A stretch of DNA of 56,859 nt from Flavobacteriaceae bacterium UBA3179 (GTDB taxonomy: Bacteria; Bacteroidota; Bacteroidia; Flavobacteriales; Flavobacteriaceae): positions 37,184 to 94,042 of the forward strand of contig DEXR01000052.1 in NCBI GenBank assembly GCA_002364245.1, in the 5' to 3' direction. Under the pieces are notes generated by a model that was not told where the DNA came from, did no database searches, and saw only the letters and a list, made by a program, of their open reading frames with translations. Each line of letters begins with the position of its first letter. Within the stretch, counting starts at the first letter, position 1. This document shows, piece by piece, positions 23,707-32,604 of this stretch. A program made the position numbers and the translations under genes.

Positions 23707-25629
23707 ATGAGTAAAATAATTGGAATCGACTTAGGTACAACCAACTCCTGCGTTGCTGTAATGGAAGGTAGCGAGCCAACGGTAATACCTAACGCCGAAG
23801 GAAAACGAACTACTCCCTCAGTAATCGCCTTTGTGGAAGGTGGCGAAATTAAGGTTGGTGACCCTGCAAAGCGTCAGGCTGTTACAAACCCTAAGAAGAC
23901 TATATCTTCCATTAAGAGATTTATGGGGAATAAGTTTTCCGAATCAAAAAAAGAAATTGATAACGCTGCATACGATGTAGAAAAAGGCGATAATAACACA
24001 CCACGTGTTAAAATCGACGATCGCATGTACACGCCACAAGAATTGAGTGCGATGATTCTTCAGAAAATGAAGAAAACTGCTGAAGATTACCTTGGGCAAG
24101 ATGTAGATCGTGCTGTAATTACAGTTCCGGCTTACTTTAACGATAGTCAGCGTCAAGCAACAAAAGAAGCTGGTGAAATCGCCGGCCTTAAAGTAGAACG
24201 TATTATTAACGAGCCTACAGCGGCTGCATTGGCATACGGACTAGATAAAAAAGATAGCGACCAGAAAATTGTAGTATTTGACTTTGGTGGTGGTACACAC
24301 GATGTTAGTATCCTTGAATTAGGAGACGGCGTTTTTGAAGTACTTTCTACCGATGGTGATACACACTTAGGTGGTGATGATGTGGATAGCAAAATCATTA
24401 ATTGGTTAGCAGATGAGTTTCAAAAAGAAGAAGATTTAGATCTTCGTAAAGACGCAATGGCGTTACAACGTTTGAAGGAAGCTGCTGAAAAAGCTAAAAT
24501 TGAATTATCATCTTCTACACAAACTGAAATTAACTTGCCATACGTGACTGCAACAAGTAGTGGACCAAAGCATTTGGTAAAAACGTTAACGCGTTCTAAG
24601 TTTGAGCAGTTAATTGACGACTTAGTAAAAAGAACTATCACTCCTTGTGAGAAAGCTATGAAAGCAGCTGGTCTTTCTAAGAATGATATTGATGAAATAA
24701 TTTTAGTAGGTGGATCAACACGTATTCCTGCTGTACAAGAAGCTGTTAAAAGTTTCTTCGGAAAAGCGGCTAGTAAAGGAGTAAACCCTGATGAGGTTGT
24801 TGCAGTTGGAGCAGCTATTCAAGGTGGTGTATTGACCGGTGATGTAAAAGATGTATTACTATTAGATGTAACACCTCTTTCATTAGGTATTGAAACAATG
24901 GGTAGCGTTAATACAAAACTTATTGAAGCCAATACAACGATACCGACTAAGAAAAGTCAAGTGTTCTCAACAGCGGCAGACAATCAGCCAAGTGTAGAGA
25001 TTCACGTATTGCAAGGTGAGCGCCCAATGGCAGCAGATAACAAGACAATAGGACGTTTCCACTTAGATGGAATTCCACCTGCGCCAAGAGGAACACCTCA
25101 AATTGAAGTTACGTTCGATATTGATGCCAACGGTATCATTAAAGTAAGTGCTGAAGATAAAGCAACTGGTAAGAAGCAAGATATTAGAATTGAAGCTTCT
25201 TCAGGTTTAACAGAAGAGGAAATCGAGAAAATGAAGCAAGAGGCTGAAGCAAATGCTGATGCTGATCAAAAAGCGAAAGAAAAAGTTGACAAAATCAACG
25301 AAGCTGACGCGATGATTTTCCAAACTGAAAAGCAACTGAAAGAATTTGGTGATAAATTATCTGACGATAAGAAAAAACCAATTGAAGATGCTTTAGAGGA
25401 GCTTAAGAAAGCACACGCTACACAAGAAGTTGAAACCATTCAACCAGCGTTGGATAAAATCAACGAAGCGTGGAAAACTGCAAGTGAAGAGATGTACAAA
25501 GCGCAAGCTGATCAACAAGGTGGAGCTGCCCCAGGCGGTGAAGCTGGAGCTGAGCAAGGTGCTACAGGCGGATCTTCAGAAGAAGAAGGCAGTGATGTAG
25601 AAGACGTAGACTTCGAAGAAGTTAAGTAA
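23707..25629 (+). CDS. dnaK: Molecular chaperone DnaK (Hsp70)
   Basis: A 640-residue cytosolic Hsp70 of full length. The ATPase domain starts [18 protein letters not shown] and contains the phosphate motif [14 protein letters not shown] and adenosine motif [13 protein letters not shown]. The substrate-binding domain begins near residue 390 ([16 protein letters not shown]), and the acidic tail ends [11 protein letters not shown]. It folds proteins with DnaJ and GrpE, neither of which is in this window. It appears monocistronic, with its own operator/promoter upstream and a strong terminator downstream. Confidence 0.98.
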   Translation: MSKIIGIDLGTTNSCVAVMEGSEPTVIPNAEGKRTTPSVIAFVEGGEIKVGDPAKRQAVTNPKKTISSIKRFMGNKFSESKKEIDNAAYDVEKGDNNTPRVKIDDRMYTPQELSAMILQKMKKTAEDYLGQDVDRAVITVPAYFNDSQRQATKEAGEIAGLKVERIINEPTAAALAYGLDKKDSDQKIVVFDFGGGTHDVSILELGDGVFEVLSTDGDTHLGGDDVDSKIINWLADEFQKEEDLDLRKDAMALQRLKEAAEKAKIELSSSTQTEINLPYVTATSSGPKHLVKTLTRSKFEQLIDDLVKRTITPCEKAMKAAGLSKNDIDEIILVGGSTRIPAVQEAVKSFFGKAASKGVNPDEVVAVGAAIQGGVLTGDVKDVLLLDVTPLSLGIETMGSVNTKLIEANTTIPTKKSQVFSTAADNQPSVEIHVLQGERPMAADNKTIGRFHLDGIPPAPRGTPQIEVTFDIDANGIIKVSAEDKATGKKQDIRIEASSGLTEEEIEKMKQEAEANADADQKAKEKVDKINEADAMIFQTEKQLKEFGDKLSDDKKKPIEDALEELKKAHATQEVETIQPALDKINEAWKTASEEMYKAQADQQGGAAPGGEAGAEQGATGGSSEEEGSDVEDVDFEEVK

Positions 25630-25652
25630 GACTGAAGTTTATATATAATATG

Positions 25653-25685
25653 AAAAACCGCAACTATTAAGTTGCGGTTTTTTTA
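25653..25685 (+). terminator. Terminator of dnaK
   Basis: A 12-bp stem, AAAACCGCAACT / AGTTGCGGTTTT, with a 4-nt loop and a T run, about 25 nt after the dnaK stop. Confidence 0.92.
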
Positions 25686-25759
25686 TTGTATAAAGACCAT
25701 AAAGTTGTTTAAGACAAGTATAACACCCCACTATATCATTTATCAGTATATTTGAATTT

Positions 25760-26299
25760 ATGGAATCTGTACTACTTCCCAAACAGCCGCATCCTGCGGT
25801 ATCATACCTACGTGTAGGAAGGTTGCTATATTTTTCACTCATCTTATTTATTATAGAGTCGTGGGTATATGGTGTGCAACTTATGGAGGCTTGGAACAAT
25901 GCTTCAATTTACATTGTTTCCTTTTGGGCTATATGCTTTCTATTTTCCTTTATTCATATTTATTTGGTCATTATGGATGGCTGGTCACGGTACCAGAATT
26001 ACAAACGAGCAAAGGATCAGTTTTTTATACATGGTTTTCGTCCGCGTATTGCAGATATTTACATCGTTTCAAAATGTCAACGTATGGCAGCTGAAACCGC
26101 CGCAGAAGAATTAGGAATTAGAGAAGAAGTAAAAGCTTATTATAAAAGCTGTGGTGTAAAATGGTATCACTATATTCCTTATTTTATGGTGAAAGAACCT
26201 CTGTTTATGTTTAAAAAAGACTTTTGGTCTCGTACCTTTTTGGAAAAGAACTACACGCCAAAATTTGATTTTCAAAATATGCCACAAGCTACGGTATGA
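25760..26299 (+). CDS. Unknown membrane protein leading an ABC transporter operon
   Basis: A 179-residue protein with two TM segments (residues ~25-45 and 55-75). A cytosolic-looking C-terminal region contains RPRIADIYIVSKCQRMAAETAAEELG and WYHYIPYFMVKEP. No known domain recognised. It overlaps the ABC ATPase gene by 4 nt (ATGA), so it is likely a component or adaptor of this transporter. Other frames across this region are open but lack family support. Confidence 0.75.
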   Translation: MESVLLPKQPHPAVSYLRVGRLLYFSLILFIIESWVYGVQLMEAWNNASIYIVSFWAICFLFSFIHIYLVIMDGWSRYQNYKRAKDQFFIHGFRPRIADIYIVSKCQRMAAETAAEELGIREEVKAYYKSCGVKWYHYIPYFMVKEPLFMFKKDFWSRTFLEKNYTPKFDFQNMPQATV

Positions 26300-27150
26300 G
26301 TATTTCGTGCACACAAGTAAGCAAACAATACGGTTCGGTGATTGCGTTACAAAACGTAAGTATCTCTTGTAAAGCCGGTGAAATTTGTGGAATTGTAGGC
26401 GCCAACGGAGCTGGTAAAACAACCTTGTTTAAAATATTAATAGGATTGGTAACACCCGATAATGGCTCCGTTACTATTGAAAATACAGGAAAGAAAAAAG
26501 CGGGAGGTATTATAGAAAAACCTGCTTTGTACGAATATCTCACGGCTTATGAAAACCTTATAGTATTTGCCAAAATGCAAGGTGCAAATACTGATAAAAA
26601 TATACTACATCAATTTTTAAAGCGAGTAGGGCTAACGATAGATAGAAAAGACCCAGTGCGTAATTATTCCAAGGGGATGAAACAAAGACTGGGCATTGCC
26701 ATTGCACTGCTAAATAACCCTTCTTGTTTAATTTTGGATGAACCGTTTTCAGGTCTTGACCCGATGGGTATTGAATCACTAAGAAACCTTATTCTGAAAT
26801 TATCAGAAGAGAATCTAACTATTTTAATTTCCTCTCACATTGTTGATGTATTGAGTAAATTATGTTCAAAACTCTATGTTATTAATAACGGAAGTATTGT
26901 TAATTCAGGAGAGACGGCTGTTTTAATTTCTAAAAACACAAATGCATATACCATTTGCGGTTTTGGAATTGCAACTTCAAAAGCGTTGCAAAATTTCAAT
27001 ACTGAAAAACGTGGTAATTGTGTGAGGGTTTCTGTTTCTTCCAAAGAAATTCCGAAGGTATTGCAACAATTGGCTGAAGAACAAATTAGCATCACTTCTT
27101 GCACACCCGAAGTAGATTTACAGCAACTTTTTCACCCAATATCGCAATGA
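26296..27150 (+). CDS. ABC transporter ATP-binding protein
   Basis: A 284-residue ATPase. Walker A is GANGAGKT (residues ~37-44), the signature is a degenerate NYSKGMKQRLGIA, Walker B is CLILDEPFSGLDP, and the H-loop is ISSHIVD. The C-terminal 60 residues resemble the extra domain of exporters of the DrrA/CcmA group. It overlaps both neighbouring genes by 4 nt and works with the permease that follows. The exported substrate is unknown. Confidence 0.94.
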   Translation: MSISCTQVSKQYGSVIALQNVSISCKAGEICGIVGANGAGKTTLFKILIGLVTPDNGSVTIENTGKKKAGGIIEKPALYEYLTAYENLIVFAKMQGANTDKNILHQFLKRVGLTIDRKDPVRNYSKGMKQRLGIAIALLNNPSCLILDEPFSGLDPMGIESLRNLILKLSEENLTILISSHIVDVLSKLCSKLYVINNGSIVNSGETAVLISKNTNAYTICGFGIATSKALQNFNTEKRGNCVRVSVSSKEIPKVLQQLAEEQISITSCTPEVDLQQLFHPISQ

Positions 27151-27977
27151 GAGCACTTTTAGCGACCGAATTTTACAAACTCATAAAGCAAAGCCGGACG
27201 TATTATGCGCTCGCTGCCATTTTTGTAATAGAAGGTGTGGTGTTGTTTAGCGCATATTATCAAGGCGCCGGGATTATTGATATTGTGTTAAGCAATTTAA
27301 AAGATACCTTCTATTTTGAAGGAAACCTTCTGAATGGAAACTTAGTCACCTACTTTATATTAAACTCACTGTGGTTTCACGTTCCGCTGATTTTGATCAT
27401 AATTATGTCGGGTTTACTCACCACAGAATATAAAGACAAAACCTTGCAAATGGTTATGATGCAACCGGTAAAAAAGTGGCAGTATATACTCAGTAAATAC
27501 ATTGTAGCCATTGTTTTTACTACCTGTGTGGTATTTGTATTGGCGCTGACGTCCTTTTTACTATCGTATGCTTTGTTCGGGAAAGGGGATTTAATTGTGT
27601 ATGTAAACGGTCTTACTTTTTTTGAACATGATGATGCTTTGTTGAGGTTGGTATATGCTTTTATAGTAGGAGCTGTATCTATGGTGTTCTTTTCGGTGGT
27701 AAGTGTAACCTTGGCCGTTATTTTTAAAGAAGCGATGAAAACTTGGATTATTGCAGCTTTCTTTTTAATACTTTCAAACATTCTGCTGAAAGTTGATTTT
27801 GGAAGTGAATTGCTAAACAAAGGATTATACGTAAAACTGAACGATACCTGGCAGTACTTTTTTACGTTTGAAATTCCGTGGAACACGATATACACTAATG
27901 TCGCTTTATTAATAGCATACACCTTGTTTACTATGGGAGTTGGCGTGTATGTATTTCAGAAAAAAGATATAGGATGA
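27147..27977 (+). CDS. ABC transporter permease (ABC-2 type)
   Basis: A 276-residue ABC-2-like permease with six hydrophobic segments and a large loop after TM1. The start MRALLATEFYKLIKQSRTYY at 27147 gives the usual amphipathic N-terminus and a 4-nt ATGA overlap with the ATPase gene. The conserved stretch GLLTTEYKDKTLQMVMMQPVKKWQY is the typical coupling region of this family. It overlaps the next gene by 4 nt. Confidence 0.92.
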   Translation: MRALLATEFYKLIKQSRTYYALAAIFVIEGVVLFSAYYQGAGIIDIVLSNLKDTFYFEGNLLNGNLVTYFILNSLWFHVPLILIIIMSGLLTTEYKDKTLQMVMMQPVKKWQYILSKYIVAIVFTTCVVFVLALTSFLLSYALFGKGDLIVYVNGLTFFEHDDALLRLVYAFIVGAVSMVFFSVVSVTLAVIFKEAMKTWIIAAFFLILSNILLKVDFGSELLNKGLYVKLNDTWQYFFTFEIPWNTIYTNVALLIAYTLFTMGVGVYVFQKKDIG

Positions 27978-28627
27978 TACAACGATTGATATTGATAGTA
28001 CTGTGCATAAGTTCGATTTCAAGCTTGGCTCAAGAACAAGATGAAGATTTACTGCGCATTAAAGAACGGCTAGACACGGTTTCAGCATTTAAAGCCGATT
28101 TGAAATTAGATGTGGATATTAGTTTTATCAATATGCCGCAGAAAAAAGCGACCGTTCAATTTGAGAAAGGGAAGCCAATTTCTTTTTCTTCGGAAGACTT
28201 TGCGCTTATCCCAAAGCGTGGTCTAGACTTTTCATTTCAAGAATTGTTTGAATATCCTTTTATCACTGTTGATCGTGGAATGGAAACAGTTGAAGGAAAC
28301 AAATTGAAGGTGGTGAATATTATTCCAACAGATAAAAAAGCTGATTTTTCAATTGCAACCTTGTATCTGGATTTAAAAGCAGAGCAAATAGCTATTTCAG
28401 AAATAAGTACAAAAAAAGATGGTATCTATACCTTACTATTAGATTACTCGACTTCCGAATCTGTTTTGCCAACAAAAGTAGAGGTGCAATTTGAAATGGA
28501 ACGCATTCGTATTCCGCTTAACTTTATGGGAAAAGACATTGATGTTGACAGAAAAAAGATGCGAGAAGAAGAAGTAAAAACCGGTAAAATTTTCTTGACG
28601 TTGGATTATAAAACCATTTCGTATTAA
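27974..28627 (+). CDS. Secreted LolA-like protein of the ABC operon
   Basis: A 217-residue protein with signal peptide (MIQRLILIVLCISSISSLAQ). The mature region has the pattern of a LolA/LolB-like half-barrel: RLDTVSAFKADLKLDVDISFINMPQKKATVQFEKGKP (read in parts), then FSIATLYLDLKAEQIAISEIST. It probably acts in the periplasm downstream of the exporter, perhaps handling a lipid or lipidated product, which is inference. It starts within the permease stop (ATGA), and its own stop shares TTAA with the convergent DUF4412 gene. Confidence 0.75.
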   Translation: MIQRLILIVLCISSISSLAQEQDEDLLRIKERLDTVSAFKADLKLDVDISFINMPQKKATVQFEKGKPISFSSEDFALIPKRGLDFSFQELFEYPFITVDRGMETVEGNKLKVVNIIPTDKKADFSIATLYLDLKAEQIAISEISTKKDGIYTLLLDYSTSESVLPTKVEVQFEMERIRIPLNFMGKDIDVDRKKMREEEVKTGKIFLTLDYKTISY

Positions 28628-29310
28628 TTATCGATCTTACTTAACGCATACCCTTCACTACTGAACATATTTTTATCAACAGCTTCAGAAATATTAATGA
28701 CACGGATTATTACGTCTGCACGGCCTATTTTACTCTTTAAAAATAGTTCTAATGGTAATCCTTCTACACCAAACTGGTCAAAGAGTTCTAGTTCTTTAGT
28801 GTCTTTTCCCGCGCCAACTGATTGGTATGCAAATACGCTTCCCATATTTAGCTCTATAGCTTCGGGTAACCATAAACTAGCTGTGTATTCATCATTTTCT
28901 GCTAACACTTCACGGGTTTGGTAGCCTTCAATTTCTTTGGTTTTTCCTGTGTAGTTTAGTTTAGTTCGGGGTCCCGTTCCATAGTCACGAGTTGCTACTT
29001 GCATTCCAGGCCAATATTTCTCGTTCATAGGTAAGATATAACCACCTTTTCTTCCGTTTTGTTCAAACAATCCAGTAATGGTAGCATCTTTGGGGTTAAA
29101 AATAAGTTTTAAATCAGGCTGATTTCTTTTTGCATGAATGATAAGTGCTGTTTTGTCTTTTCCGAAGAAATAGGAAAGAGTGTCAGCCCGTTCGTTTCCA
29201 TTTTCATATTGCTGTGATACAACTAAATCAAAACTTCCTGTAAACTGTTGTGAGTAAAGTTGTGAAAACGAGAAAATAGACAATATAAGAAGTAGCGCGT
29301 TTTTTTTCAT
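28624..29310 (-). CDS. DUF4412 family secreted protein
   Basis: A 228-residue protein. Signal peptide MKKNALLLILSIFSFSQLYSQQ, then a DUF4412-like domain with FTGSFDLVVSQQYENGN, a central EIEGYQTREVLAENDEYTASLWLP and a short C-terminal part. Probably periplasmic or outer-membrane-associated. No function established for the family. Confidence 0.8.
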   Translation of the reverse strand: MKKNALLLILSIFSFSQLYSQQFTGSFDLVVSQQYENGNERADTLSYFFGKDKTALIIHAKRNQPDLKLIFNPKDATITGLFEQNGRKGGYILPMNEKYWPGMQVATRDYGTGPRTKLNYTGKTKEIEGYQTREVLAENDEYTASLWLPEAIELNMGSVFAYQSVGAGKDTKELELFDQFGVEGLPLELFLKSKIGRADVIIRVINISEAVDKNMFSSEGYALSKIDN

Positions 29311-29401
29311 TTCAAATTAAAAGTATTCCAAGATACAATTTTTTGCTTTGAAAAAGCTTTCATGCACTGTCATAAAACCCTTACATACAGGTGGATGTTG
29401 A

Positions 29402-29436
29402 TAAAAAAAAGAACGGCCCTTAGTAGAGAGCCGTTC
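29402..29436 (-). terminator. Terminator on the minus strand after the LRR gene
   Basis: GAACGGC (29411-29417) pairs with GCCGTTC (29430-29436), and nine A on the plus strand form the minus-strand T run. It lies about 155 nt downstream of the LRR stop and about 90 nt upstream of the DUF4412 start; the rest of this 281-nt intergenic stretch is AT-rich without another clear signal. Confidence 0.8.
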
Positions 29437-29591
29437 AAACCAAATAAATCAATTAGCAACTAAACTAATTAATTAATACAATAGTATGGAATTATATTTT
29501 TTGAACAAAGTTCTTTAACGGTATTTTTTGATTTTTATCGTATTGTTTTTTTAAAATAATTATGAAAATTCATACAATAAATTAGTAACTT

Positions 29592-30302
29592 TTATTCGTC
29601 GTCACTTGTTTCAATAGCAATAATACTATTTGCTGGAGAAGTTATCGTTGGCTCTTTGGTAAGATCCAACGTAGCTCCAGAATTTGAAAGTAATATGATT
29701 GAAAACATTTCAGGATTAGTAAAATTATTTTCAGCCACCATTAGTTCTTCTAACTTATTGTTTTGTGCTAAATCTGTTGGTAAAACCCCACTCAATTGAT
29801 TATCGAAAACATTAAAAACTTCTAAGCTTTTCAGGTTTTTGACAGTTGCTGGGATATTTCCTGTGATTTTATTGCTACTAAGGTGTAGTTGTTTTAACTG
29901 GGTAAGGTTACCAATATTAGCCGGAATAGCCCCGGTTAAGTTATTACCATTAAAAGCCAAAACTTCTAAGTTTGTAAGGTTTCCGATAGTAGTAGGCAAT
30001 TCGCCAGATATTTTATTGAACGATAGCTCTAAAGTTTCTAGGTTGCTAAGGTTTCCTATAGATGAAGGGATTGTTCCTTCAACGTTGTTAAAGAGTAATG
30101 TAATACCTTTAACTTTATTATTTTCTAATGTTACTCCTTCCCATTCAGATACCGGTTGGTTTAATTCCCAAGTGCTGTTCCAGTTTTCACCATTTGTTGC
30201 GTTGTAAAAATCGATAAGAGCTTGTTTTTCTTGAACGCTAACCTGAGCGAAGACTGTAGTGCAAAAAGCTATAAATAAAATACTTAGTACTAGTTTTTTC
30301 AT
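29592..30302 (-). CDS. Secreted leucine-rich repeat protein
   Basis: A 236-residue protein with signal peptide MKKLVLSILFIAFCTTVFAQ and an N-terminal cap resembling plant-type LRR caps (QALIDFYNATNGENWN). About five to six 23-24-residue repeats follow, with consensus LxxLExLxLxxNxITGxIPxxIGNLT (for example LEVLAFNGNNLTGAIPANIG). The C-terminus is acidic and short, with no T9SS domain. Such proteins are usually exported and bind other proteins or glycans. Confidence 0.88.
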   Translation of the reverse strand: MKKLVLSILFIAFCTTVFAQVSVQEKQALIDFYNATNGENWNSTWELNQPVSEWEGVTLENNKVKGITLLFNNVEGTIPSSIGNLSNLETLELSFNKISGELPTTIGNLTNLEVLAFNGNNLTGAIPANIGNLTQLKQLHLSSNKITGNIPATVKNLKSLEVFNVFDNQLSGVLPTDLAQNNKLEELMVAENNFTNPEMFSIILLSNSGATLDLTKEPTITSPANSIIAIETSDDE

Positions 30303-30398
30303 AATTTGGGACTTTCGATTTCTTACAAAACAGTATAAATAAACTGCTTTTTTTGCCTAAGTGCAAAAAAAATCGATGAAATGCACAAAATAATTTAA

Positions 30399-31043
30399 TT
30401 ATATTGTAGCAATCTGTTGAAGAAAGGAAATATTTACCTCGTGAACTCCTTCAAAAACAGTTGTTTGTAGTCGATCTCCAAATAATGAACTTCTTTTTAA
30501 TTGTTCTTCCGTTTTTCGTGCTTCGGTAATGTACGGGTCTTTATTTCCATAGAGATAGGTTACAGTTGTCTCAGGTTTCAGAAATGAAAAATCTTCCGGT
30601 TTTAATTCTACTGGAATCCCTCCTGAATGCAGCAACAAATAATCGCATTGTATCTTGCGGCTAGAGAGCCATCTACTCGCTATAGAAACCCCTTGCGAAT
30701 AACCCATTACGATAAACCTTGGTAAAACTTCTGGTTTTTCAGCTTCCCAAACGGCATCGACATATTCTAATACATTCCTTGTTTCAGCTACGGTATTTTC
30801 CTTGGTAAGCCATGATGCGCCTACATGTTTAAAATCGCTTCCTTGATAGTATTTAGAAGGGGCTTGGGGCACAATTATATAATTTTCTTCGGGGTTTAAG
30901 TGCCTAAAATACTTGGCGAAGTAGCGGCTTAAGTAGCCTAAGCCATGAAAAGCAATCCAGATATTTTTAGTTTTAGGTGTTAGTTTATTTAGGGTAGTAT
31001 AGGTTTTAGTTGAAGTATAGGAAACCTCTTTTTCTTTGGCCAT
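30399..31043 (-). CDS. Alpha/beta hydrolase (carboxylesterase/phospholipase type)
   Basis: A 214-residue cytosolic protein. The nucleophile elbow is GYSQG in FIVMGYSQGVSIASRWL (Ser near residue 114). A strand then Asp appear in TVTYLYGNKDPYI, and the catalytic His in FEGVHEV near the C-terminus, so the triad seems complete. It resembles the abhydrolase_2 group. It is divergent from the menaquinone genes, 36 bp away. Confidence 0.88.
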   Translation of the reverse strand: MAKEKEVSYTSTKTYTTLNKLTPKTKNIWIAFHGLGYLSRYFAKYFRHLNPEENYIIVPQAPSKYYQGSDFKHVGASWLTKENTVAETRNVLEYVDAVWEAEKPEVLPRFIVMGYSQGVSIASRWLSSRKIQCDYLLLHSGGIPVELKPEDFSFLKPETTVTYLYGNKDPYITEARKTEEQLKRSSLFGDRLQTTVFEGVHEVNISFLQQIATI

Positions 31044-31049
31044 TTCTAT

Positions 31050-31065
31050 TTTGTATTTTTACAAA
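31050..31065. promoter_or_regulatory. Palindrome in the divergent promoter region of the esterase and men genes
   Basis: TTTGTA-TTTT-TACAAA is a perfect inverted repeat in the 36-bp gap between the two divergent start codons, so a regulator bound here could affect both. Confidence 0.4.
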
Positions 31066-31079
31066 GTTAAAAGAAACAG

Positions 31080-31499
31080 ATGAAGTATACTAAAGAGGAA
31101 GTATTGGCAGGTTGCAAAAAAATGTGTCAAAATACATTAATGGAAACATTGGAAATTGAGTTTATAGATGTCACCGAAGACACCCTAATTGCCAAAATGC
31201 CCGTAACGCCAAAAGTACACCAGCCAGACGGTGTGTTGCATGGGGGTGCATCTGTCGCTTTAGCTGAGAGTGTAGGGAGTGCCGCAGCCTTTATTTTCAT
31301 GGATGCCAAAAAAGTGAGCATTAGGGGAATTGAAATTGCAGCAAATCACGTTAAAAGTGTAAGAGAAGGGTTTGTTTTTGCGCATGCAAAAGTGTTGCAC
31401 CAAGGGCGTACCACACAACTTTGGCAAATTAAAATTGTCAATGAAGATAACCAATTGGTTTCTTTAGTGAAATTAACTACCTTAACGCTTGAAAACTAA
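31080..31499 (+). CDS. PaaI-type hotdog thioesterase, probably DHNA-CoA hydrolase
   Basis: A 139-residue single hotdog domain. The motif HGGASVALAESVGSAAA carries the family's conserved catalytic Glu, and VHQPDGVLHGG precedes it. It hydrolyses aryl-CoA thioesters. Placed 6 nt before menF, it most likely releases 1,4-dihydroxy-2-naphthoate from its CoA ester in menaquinone synthesis (MenI/YdiI role); this assignment rests on context. Confidence 0.88.
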   Translation: MKYTKEEVLAGCKKMCQNTLMETLEIEFIDVTEDTLIAKMPVTPKVHQPDGVLHGGASVALAESVGSAAAFIFMDAKKVSIRGIEIAANHVKSVREGFVFAHAKVLHQGRTTQLWQIKIVNEDNQLVSLVKLTTLTLEN

Positions 31500-31505
31500 C
31501 CGCTA

Positions 31506-32573
31506 ATGAATTTAAAACTACTGCTAGAAAGAATAACCGACCAGTATAACCAAAAAAAACCTTTTGTCCTTTACTCCCACCCTGAAAGCGATACAGTAGA
31601 GGTTTTACTTCAGAAAAATGAAAAAAAATATACTTCTGAAGCATTTGATAAACGTGGGATTGTTTTGGCTCCGTTTAATTTTGAAACGAAGCCTATCTGT
31701 ATTCCCCTACAAGAATCGGAACATATATCTTGCGAACTTTCAAAAGAAAAAATAGAAACTGAACCTATTGATCCAAGTTTTAAAACCTTGGAAAAGGAAG
31801 AGTACATGCGTTTGGTTTCAAAAGCACTTACAACTATAAATCAAAAAAACACCCACAAGGTTGTTGTCTCTAGAAAAAAGGAATTTCCAATTTCAAGCAT
31901 AGATTTTTCAAGCTTTGTCCCCCGACTATTACACTTATACCCAACAGCGTTTCGTTATGTATGGTTTCATCCTGAAACAGGAATATGGAGCGGTGCTACG
32001 CCTGAAGTACTCTTAGTGACCAATGGAGAGTCTTTTACTACTATGGCATTGGCAGGGACTAAAAAGATTGAAAGCGAACAGGAGCCAGAGTGGAGCCCTA
32101 AAGAAAAAAATGAACAACAAGTGGTGACCGATGCGATAAGCAATTGTCTTCAAAAAGTTACTTCGGTTTTACGGGTTTCAAAAACGTATACCCACGAAGC
32201 GGGTTCTTTGGCACATTTACGTACCGATATAACCGGAATGTTAAAAAATAAAAAAACTACGTTAGCAACGATTACCGCTGCATTGCACCCTACACCAGCT
32301 GTATGTGGAACACCTCTATCATCTTCATTAAAATTTATAAATGAAAATGAAGGGTACAACAGGGAATACTATACTGGTTTTATTGGTTCTATAGATAATA
32401 ATGATTCAAGGTCTTGCTTGTATGTAAACCTTCGCTGTATGAAGATTGAAGAGAATAAGGCTCATTTGTATGTTGGCGGTGGGATTACCTTTGACTCAAA
32501 CCCAGAAGAAGAATGGGAAGAAACTCAAAATAAATTGCAAACTATGTTGCAAGTAGTGCAGCCAATACTTTAA
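31506..32573 (+). CDS. menF: Isochorismate synthase
   Basis: A 355-residue chorismate-binding enzyme that isomerises chorismate to isochorismate, the first step toward menaquinone. The C-terminal catalytic domain has FRYVWFHPETGIWSGATPEVLL, ALAGT (TMALAGTKK), a Lys/Glu-rich segment and LHPTPAVCGTP, then NREYYTGFIG and LYVNLRCM. Its neighbours (thioesterase, menD) favour menaquinone over siderophore synthesis. Confidence 0.93.
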   Translation: MNLKLLLERITDQYNQKKPFVLYSHPESDTVEVLLQKNEKKYTSEAFDKRGIVLAPFNFETKPICIPLQESEHISCELSKEKIETEPIDPSFKTLEKEEYMRLVSKALTTINQKNTHKVVVSRKKEFPISSIDFSSFVPRLLHLYPTAFRYVWFHPETGIWSGATPEVLLVTNGESFTTMALAGTKKIESEQEPEWSPKEKNEQQVVTDAISNCLQKVTSVLRVSKTYTHEAGSLAHLRTDITGMLKNKKTTLATITAALHPTPAVCGTPLSSSLKFINENEGYNREYYTGFIGSIDNNDSRSCLYVNLRCMKIEENKAHLYVGGGITFDSNPEEEWEETQNKLQTMLQVVQPIL

Positions 32574-32591
32574 AATTGACAGAGCAGTTTG

Positions 32592-32599
32592 TACCTTTG
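32592..32599 (+). promoter_or_regulatory. -7 box (TACCTTTG) 5 nt before menD
   Basis: An exact TAnnTTTG match ending 5 nt before the menD ATG predicts an internal promoter with a leaderless transcript, in addition to read-through from menF. Confidence 0.5.
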
Positions 32600-32604
32600 T
32601 ACTA

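Noticed and set aside
24153..24641. Reverse frames within dnaK
   Set aside because: They are antisense to highly conserved Hsp70 sequence, open only through codon bias.
25861..26114. Two alternative forward frames inside the 179-residue membrane protein gene
   Set aside because: The 25760 frame has sensible TM segments and a 4-nt overlap with the next gene; the others are frame shadows.
27099..27146. Earlier start for the ABC permease
   Set aside because: The ATG at 27147 gives the typical N-terminus and the same ATGA overlap as neighbouring genes; the longer version only re-reads the ATPase end.
29402..29436. A second amino-acid attenuator before the DUF4412 gene
   Set aside because: A terminator is present, but no short ORF with repeated codons or competing stem precedes it; it fits the end of the LRR transcript.
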